From assembly GCA_035771175.1 (NCBI GenBank), contig CM069606.1:29221816-29285815 (forward strand): a stretch of DNA of 64,000 nucleotides. The letters are read 5' to 3'. The DNA comes from Paratinospora sagittata (lineage: Eukaryota > Streptophyta > Magnoliopsida > Ranunculales > Menispermaceae). The notes below the pieces were generated by a model, which worked only from the letters and a program-made list of their open reading frames with translations, searched no databases and had not been told where the DNA came from. Below, in pieces: positions 58,061 through 64,000 of the stretch. A program made the translations under genes and the position numbers. Within the stretch, counting starts at the first letter, position 1. Each line of letters starts with the position of its first letter.

Positions 58061-58202
58061 AAATGCCACCTGGGCGGTGACGTGGCGCTTGTTTGGCGCG
58101 CTGACTGTGCTATGAACAGTAAACTATGGCAAATGGGTCATTATTTGTGTGTGGATGGCATTTGTGAAATTATTTTATTTTTTAGGGGTAATCATGTCAA
58201 AA

Positions 58203-58705
58203 GGCCATACGTCTTAGGCAATAGCTGGTCATTGTTCATCACGACCATTGATTTTCTTTGATCTTCACCACTAGCATGGATGTAGTATGGGTTACGTTGC
58301 ATTGCTTCTTTGCCCATGTTAGGCAAGCATTTGCCAGAGGGTGCCGAACTCCGACGACCATCCAACTTAAAAAGCTTAACTCTGATATACTTTCCATCCA
58401 AAATAATGTACATTTACTCCGGGACGAATCCATCAACATCCTCCGGAACTTGAATCTTTGCGAAGCAAATGAAGGATAACTCAGAATTTTCTCCAAAAAT
58501 TTGAAAGAGACCTCCACATGAATTGCCAACTGTTTGAAAAACTTCTATATGCCAGTGCTAGAGAGGTATTCCGTCAATTTCAATCCATCCTTGGCTACAC
58601 TGTACCTTCCTTTTGTGTTATTGGATCGATGGGTGCCACTCCACCGAACGAAACTCATTTGATTGGAAAGAACATGGCGATGTTCATTATTCTTTCCGAT
58701 CACGA
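58203..58705 (-). pseudogene. L1 ORF1, middle part
   Basis: On the minus strand a frame runs from the solo LTR at 58,705 (KNNEHRHVLSNQMSFVRW) through the frame 58,239-58,529 (VSFKFLEKILSYPSFASQRF, MVVGVRHPLANACLTW) to the MULE2 border. The pattern fits the central region of plant L1 ORF1 (DUF4283-type), but motifs are weak. It joins ORF1 pieces on both sides. Confidence 0.55.
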
Positions 58706-60748
58706 TGTAATTTCAATGAACCCCATGACATGAATGTTTTGATGATTCCAAATATCTCCAATTTGTGTATCTAATGATCTTGTCAAGTGTTTCAGATTAA
58801 ACAAGAATCAAGATCAAGAAATTGAGCTTACAAGCCTACTTGGTCATCTCAAGTAAAGTTCCGAGTCTGTCAGTACTTAGAATTTTAGTCTATCGATCAA
58901 CTTACTCTTAGCAAGAATTTATCGTTTGCATATTTTGATCGTAACATTTTAATCATACCTTATGATTTCTACAGTATTTGATTTAATCCGGAAACATTAT
59001 GTTTTATCGAGCTTTAATTGAGAAATAAAAATCGCTTTTGTAAAGTCTTTCAGGAAGCTAATGTTTTAGCAACGCCCTCCTCGACTTGATGAGTCAGGAC
59101 GCTGATAAAATATTAGGACGCTCAAGGTTGAATTGAACTGATTATTAAGGACACTTACTTGTAAGTAGCAATATTTTTTTTATCAACCTTTGAGAATGTC
59201 AAGACGTTGACTTAGTTTCAGCTCGCTGAAAGTTCTTTTTGTTTTCAAGTGATTTCTATATTTAAGGACGCTGATAGTTATAAGTTGAATAAACTATCAG
59301 GACGCTACTTGTGTAGGAGCGCCCTCATCTTTAAAATCAACTTAATAACCCTCAGGACGCTTACCGTCTTTCAACGTACTCAACATTGTTTTAAAACTAT
59401 TTTAAAACTTCAGGACGCAAACTCTTGAGTAGCGCCCTCGTGGGTTTAGTGTTTTAAAACAAAGCATGACGCTAACTGCGAAGTAGCGCCCTCATGTTTT
59501 AAGTCATTTAATTGTCAAAGAAAGTCAGGACGCCTATGATTCAGTGGTGCCCTCATTTCATTGTTTAGAAGGACGCTGATACTCTATGAGCGCCCTTAAA
59601 GGAACAAAACGACATAAATGATATTTTTGTTGTTCTGACATGTACATTCCTTTTAGCCACCTTTTTCAGAACAACTTTTCGTACAAAATCAATTTTTTGT
59701 ATTTGTAAGAGATATTTTCCAATTCACGAACCACGACACGTAAAACTTTTCTTATTCGTGTATCTGGAGAAAATCAGAATATTCATGAAATGTGCAGTTG
59801 CCATTTTCGTGATATATTGTAGTTGTTGTGAGTAAACGTTCATATTTAAAATCCAAATACAAATGAACAACAACTTCATCGCTCAAAGTCTATAAATACA
59901 GGCACTTAACAAACTGTTAAGACACCGAAAATTCTGTAACACCCCGTAGTTTTAATTAAATACATACGTTGAAGTATGCTTATATCAAAATGTATAATGT
60001 ATATAACGGCTGGGGTACGCTCGGTATGAGGTACCCATCACATCCCGGGGGTACTAGACACTGCGGTGTGCTGTGTACTGGGGCGTGACAATTCTCTAAG
60101 CCAAAACACTTTTTGAAAGTTAGTCGAATTTTCATCTGATTCAAAAGGCTTAAGTTATTCCTGTTTTAAAGCATTTTATTTGAATCATTACTTGTTCAAT
60201 AGATTTTCATATTGTGCTAACATTTTATCTTTATCTGAAAATCTATTTGAAAGTTTGAACTGTTTTCACTCAAATTGTCCAACACTGTTTTAACTTATTT
60301 CGTTCTTGCTGAAAGATAAATTTGAGAGATAGTTCATAGGATACAGTTGTACTCAATTTCATATCTTGTATACTGTATCAAGGTTGTACCAGTAGTTAGA
60401 TAAACTACTGAGTTGATATTCCTATATTTAACAAGGTTAGGTCTTCTCACATCCATAAGTTGAGAGACAGTAGTTCTCACACCTGTAAGTTGAGAGACCT
60501 TAGGTCTGTCTCACACCCGCAAGTTGAGAAAATGTGTAACGGTTTAATTCTCACCCGTAAGAGAATCCCTTAGTGATAAGGTTCAAAATCCTAACTGAGG
60601 AGGTTAGGTAGTGGACGTAGGCAAGTAGCCGAACCACTATAAATCGATTATGCTCATTTGTTTAATTTTCGCACTTTGTTTTCGCCATTGTAATAAATAT
60701 TTAATTTGTCTAAGTGTCTAATTCACCTCCCTTTTGGACTTATCTGAT
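58706..60748 (+). mobile_element. Solo LTR, Copia-like family S, copy 4; target duplication CACGA
   Basis: Starts TGTAATTTCAATGAACCCC, with perfect CACGA at 58,701-58,705 and 60,749-60,753. The right end stops at CTTATCTGAT and lacks the usual GGGCCAACA, probably a small deletion. AGGACGCT ... AGTAGCGCCCTC repeats at 59,060-59,600, TATA box TCTATAAATAC at 59,889. A 156-bp LTR-like insertion lies at 59,935-60,090. It interrupts L1 ORF1, whose frame resumes after it. Confidence 0.9.
59935..60090 (+). mobile_element. 156-bp LTR-like insertion (TRIM-like or deleted Gypsy solo LTR)
   Basis: TGTAACACCCCGTAG ... TACTGGGGCGTGACA with imperfect inverted ends, flanked by ATTC on both sides (59,931-59,934 and 60,091-60,094). 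Absent from the other three family S copies at this place, so it is a separate insertion. Confidence 0.75.
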
Positions 60749-61400
60749 CACGACACCACAACATTGCTCGATTATCCGCCATCAAGCACAGATGAATATG
60801 ACGATGGCAGTGGAAGACATGCGTTCTTTAGCCATTGTCCACCGAAGCATTGAGTTGCCACGGAAGATCACTAAACCAAGCTCCCAATCACCCTGATCAC
60901 TATTTACATTGGAGTTGTGGTTCTAATGCACTTTCTTGGTGTCGTTAACTTTGTAAAACCTCTGTTTGAAAGCACTCTACCCTATCCTCGGTGAATCCTC
61001 AAGAACAAAGATTGCCCAGATCCTCTCGTTCTCAACTTTGGAGATTTTTAAGAACCAACCCCGCCTGTTTTCAAAAAATTTCAAGAATGACGACTTCATT
61101 CATGTTTCTAAACTATTTCTTGAAGCCAACCTCGGATCCAGACCTAGATGTTATCCCTAGTTGGTTCAAAACCCATTTTGTTGAAGGAGACGATAATTTT
61201 AGGAAGAATACTCTCACTCCAACAACTTCTTTGATCATAAACAATTTGCCATTAGCACTCAATTCAACTAAAAAAGTTTTATCGTCGACTTTGAAAGATT
61301 GGAATAAAGCGCTCAACATCTTAAATTCACCCATAACGAAACCAAAAAGTTTGAGTAGAATAGGAGAAAGGGGACAAACGTCGTGGGGTGAACTGGAGGC
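60749..61400 (-). pseudogene. L1 ORF1, N-terminal part
   Basis: The minus-strand frame 61,113-61,334 reads KVDDKTFLVELSANGKLF, MIKEVVGVRVFFLKL and STKWVLNQLG, the usual start of plant L1 ORF1 (a ligand-like beta module before DUF4283). A stop or shift follows near 61,113, and the frame 60,990-60,760 is only partly open. The plus-strand ORF of 141 codons over the same bases is a shadow. Confidence 0.6.
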
Positions 61401-61450
61401 AATGGTGAGAGGTTGAAATGGGAAAAAAAAGGAAAAAAGGTTTTAGGGTT

Positions 61451-62157
61451 TCAAGTGTTAATGTAGAAAGAAGGCGAATGAGTGATCTAGTGACGATGGA
61501 TTAAGACGGTGCCAGAGATGTGGCATTGCACAGCCGGAAAATCTATTCATTTGCTTTAACACTCATTTTTCTTTACTTGCTCGTTATTTTGAAATTTAAA
61601 TTCCTTCATTTTCGTGACGTCAAGTCATCTAATCTTAAGCCAGTTGACATCTATGTTATTAGAAATTTTTAGAGCCACCAATTAGTTGAGTAATAAGAAT
61701 TGAGTTTCACCTGTGTGTTTTGATGAATTCTATTTGCTGGAAGTGTAATGGATATGCATTTTTTAAGTTGACAGGCTGATAAAGGGACTTAATTGACTTT
61801 GAGTTGATTAGTGGTCGTGATAGTGTGGAATTGGTGCTATTCGGTTGTAAGTATATTCTTACTTTAAGTTCCCACAAATGTCATGTATGAAAATGAATTT
61901 GTGATCAAAAGCATGATACAATATGTGAGCATATGTTTCAAATCATGAAATTGGATTTCAAAACTGGAGGTGCCCTTGATATTACTTATGTAATGTTAAA
62001 AGGAACAAATAGCTATTACAAAATATATCCTTCGAGAAAAGACTCACTAGTTCAACGAGAGTGTGTTCCAACAATCAAGGAACATGTCCCACCTAGGTTT
62101 GAGATATTTTTTAAGTTACAAAAAGTGGATCGATCTTTTAGTCTAGGCCATTGATTT
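61451..62157. other. Unassigned stretch between the L1 LINE and the last solo LTR
   Basis: AT-rich. One plus-strand ORF of 73 codons (61,933-62,154) has no recognised family and ends at the LTR. A phrase at 61,637-61,668 (AAGCCAGTTGACATCTATG then TTATTAGA) is loosely like the sequence just left of the LINE poly-T (45,482-45,507). Confidence 0.3.
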
Positions 62158-63853
62158 TGTTGGACACCCAAGAGGGGGTAAATTTGGTGTTTCAGCCAAT
62201 TAAAACAATTATAAACTTATCTTTGTGTGATCCTTAAATTGATTGAGGCATTTAATCAAATAAATCATGTAATGGTAAAGTGCAGAAATTAAATGCAAAG
62301 ACACAAGAATTTTTACGTGGTTCAAAAACCTTTTTCATACCTCTACGCCTAGAGAAACCTTCTTTAGGATTTCACTATTTTGGATTCATTTCACGAGTGT
62401 GAATTAAACTGTTACAAATCCTTTTTAGAGGTTTAAGGCAAACCTATCATTTTACGAGATAAGGATGAACCTACAATATCTTTTTGCTAGATAAGGATGA
62501 ACCTAACTTTGATTCTAACCTTAGAATCTCAAGTGAACCACAATCACTTGACTTGTTTTGTTTCAACTAGAAACAAATCAAAAAGAGCAAGTACAAGGAT
62601 TAAAATGTTTGTTTTATGTAGATAGAACAATTACAATGAAGCTCAAGAGATACAGATGATCACAAGATATGAAATATTAAGCTCAAGATTAAAGAGAGAC
62701 CAGGTTTACCTCACTTGCATCAATAGTTGCTAAAAAAAGATTTGATTGCTTTAGAATGATGAACAACATGCAAACTTTAAAAACTCCTTTTAATCAACTA
62801 ATTTTGATCTTCAAAACTTGTAAAATGGAGAAAGAAATTTGAAAATTTAGAACTACTCAATCTTCTCTCATTTCTATCTCTCTTAAAAATTCAACTTGAA
62901 AACACTTGTGCGTTGCAAAGATGTGGAAAACAAAATGACGTGCACAAGTTTCACATTGTACAAAAAGTTGCTCACATTGAGCTGAGGCATGTATTTATAG
63001 AAAAATGTCTCGAAAAAGAAGGAAACTTGTTTCCATAAAGTGAAAACATTTTTCTCTTCAAAAACACCAAAAATCAAGCATTCTACCACTTTTCACGGAA
63101 ACACGTTTTTGCCCATTTTTAGCGATTCTGCCAAAATTTATGGAAACACGTTTCCACGAGTGAAATATGTTTCTTCTTAAAGGAAACGTCTTTCCCTAAG
63201 TGTAAGTATGTTTATGCTTTTGAAGGCAGAAACTTGCTCTATGGACAAAAAGTTAGAAACACGTTCTAGGAAGTGAAAACACATTTTTCCATGAGAAAAT
63301 GTGTTTATGTCTGTCTAGTTAGCAAAAACTTGGTTTTTCTAGAAAATTACAAGTTCAAAACATGTTTTCTTGATAAACCAACATTAAACACATATAAAGT
63401 TGATCAAATTGAAATACTTTGAAGTTTAAAATATAAGATGAAAACATTTTGATCAAAATGCAATAAATTGACTTTCGTGGAAAACTGTTGACTTTTACAA
63501 CAATGATGGTTTTTAAAATTATTTGGAATGCATACATATTTCAAACAAGTTTGAAATGATTTAAAACCATAAACTAAACATGCTTGAATGCTTGAAAGTC
63601 ACTTTTAAGGAAAATCAAATGCATGCATGAATTTTAAAGAAAAACTTGAGCAACATGAGTACAAGTGGTTTACAACCTAAGTGTAGAACTATGAAGGAAT
63701 GCTCTCGTCCTCTTTTCTTCATCTTAGCATGTTCAAGCTTTGATTTAGTCTTCATTTGATCTACTTGATTGAGCTTAAAGGTACTTGAATCTTGTATTAG
63801 CCTTAACTTTGATCTTTGATGTTGAAACATACTCAATTCAACCATTAGCACCA
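62158..63853 (-). mobile_element. Solo LTR, Copia-like, minus orientation; target duplication TGATTT
   Basis: On the minus strand it runs from TGGTGCTAATGG (63,853) to CTTGGGTGTCCAACA (62,158). TGATTT stands at 62,152-62,157 and 63,854-63,859. It holds a cluster of GGAAACACGTTTCC-type motifs at 63,095-63,305, a TATA box CTATAAATAC (complement of 62,991-63,000) downstream of it, and an end resembling those of Sireviruses. The family differs from S and from 11,399-13,082. Confidence 0.82.
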
Positions 63854-64000
63854 TGATTTTGTTGTTTGTTAGCATCAAAACACTTAGGAAAATGCCAAGT
63901 AGAAAACCACTTAATTAGGTCAACATATTTCATTTTAATCCATCTTAAATTCATTAAATCTAGTCCATATTATGGTTATTAAGGTTTTCAAATGAGAGAA

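Larger units (their letters stand above)
52391..58202. mobile_element. MULE2: 5.8-kb non-autonomous Mutator-like element carrying a satellite array and a pararetrovirus fragment
   Basis: Terminal repeats of at least 160 bp, plus palindrome arrays, match in inverted orientation: TTTTGACATGATTACCCC at 52,391 and its complement ending at 58,202, then ATTTCACAAATGCCATCCAC, CAGTCAGCGCGCC and CACCGCCCAGGTGGCATTT. Inside are array B (52,840-54,990), an endogenous caulimovirid fragment (55,000-57,450) and a coding-like GC-rich side (57,600-57,800) homologous to MULE1. There is no transposase. No convincing 9-bp target duplication was found (flanks TCCACGGAGA and GGCCATACG), so one end may have been altered. 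Confidence 0.88.
45510..61450 (-). mobile_element. L1-type LINE, minus strand, interrupted three times
   Basis: The plus strand begins with a T-rich run (45,506-45,535), the complement of a poly(A) tail. ORF2 (endonuclease, RT, C-terminal zinc segment) lies at about 47,319-51,000 and ORF1 pieces at 51,000-52,390, 58,203-58,705 and 60,749-61,400. Insertions are two family S solo LTRs (45,583-47,318; 58,706-60,748) and MULE2 (52,391-58,202). Without them the LINE is about 6.4 kb, the usual size. Its 5' end is not sharply defined. Stops and frameshifts are frequent. Confidence 0.85.

Noticed and set aside
52381..58211. 9-bp target duplication for MULE2
   Set aside because: The flanks TCCACGGAGA and GGCCATACG do not match in direct orientation, whichever terminal base is chosen.
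60000..60090. 5S rRNA-like promoter, as in Cassandra TRIMs, in the 156-bp insertion
   Set aside because: Only a short GATGGGT-like likeness in complement; the 5S A and C boxes are not present.
45482..61668. AAGCCA...ATGTCATTAGA and AAGCCA...TGTTATTAGA as target duplication of the L1 LINE
   Set aside because: Too many differences for a length of about 26 bases, and the right copy lies about 200 bp beyond the last ORF1 sequence; kept only as a weak candidate for the 5' end.

Overview
This is plant nuclear DNA, most likely from a eudicot. It has one intron-containing host gene and is otherwise almost wholly nested, decayed transposable elements: MULE transposase with plant mobile domain, Sirevirus-type Copia, Tat/Ogre-like and other Gypsy pieces, L1- and RTE-type LINEs, a hAT MITE, and a fossil pararetrovirus. 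No bacterial features, rRNA, tRNA genes or CRISPR arrays were seen. All protein and domain names come from reading translations, not from a search.

Layout. 1-9,494: the right part of a transposase-encoding MULE (called MULE3 here) whose left end lies outside the window. It carries a ~180-bp tandem array (array A), a plant mobile domain fragment, a broken MuDR transposase on the minus strand and a decayed right terminal repeat. 9,500-10,458: a Gypsy-like LTR. 11,399-21,606: one Sirevirus-like Copia element on the minus strand, flanked by TTTCC, containing a solo Gypsy LTR (14,458-15,510) and an internal 1.6-kb inversion (18,754-20,380). It sits in an older sequence (10,990-11,398, resuming at 21,607) that looks like the antisense ORF of a Tat-type element. 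A second solo LTR (22,219-24,832) sits in that ORF, and Tat pol remains follow to about 28,680, split by a solo LTR (26,297-28,290). 28,681-32,419: more LTR pieces. 32,521-33,967: a small MULE (MULE1) with 9-bp target duplications.

34,410-37,944: the host gene, seven inferred exons, about 368 residues, resembling the MDP40/TPX2-like microtubule-associated proteins. 38,911-39,268: a 179-bp tandem duplication. About 39,320-42,050: an RTE-type LINE with a hAT-like MITE inside. 42,103-42,232: an orphan terminal exon. 42,781-45,509: a Gypsy-like LTR containing another solo LTR. About 45,510-61,450: an L1-type LINE on the minus strand broken by two solo LTRs and by a 5.8-kb MULE (MULE2, 52,391-58,202). 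MULE2 has palindrome-rich terminal repeats and carries a 179-bp satellite array (array B) and an endogenous caulimovirid fragment. 62,158-63,853: one more solo LTR.

What ties it together: arrays A and B, 50 kb apart, are diverged copies of one ~180-bp satellite, and both sit at the same side inside members of one MULE family. Each array B monomer has a G-box palindrome. The Copia-type LTRs share a plan in which CpG-rich short repeats or palindromes lie upstream of a TATA box, and one such cluster also sits upstream of the Sirevirus third ORF.
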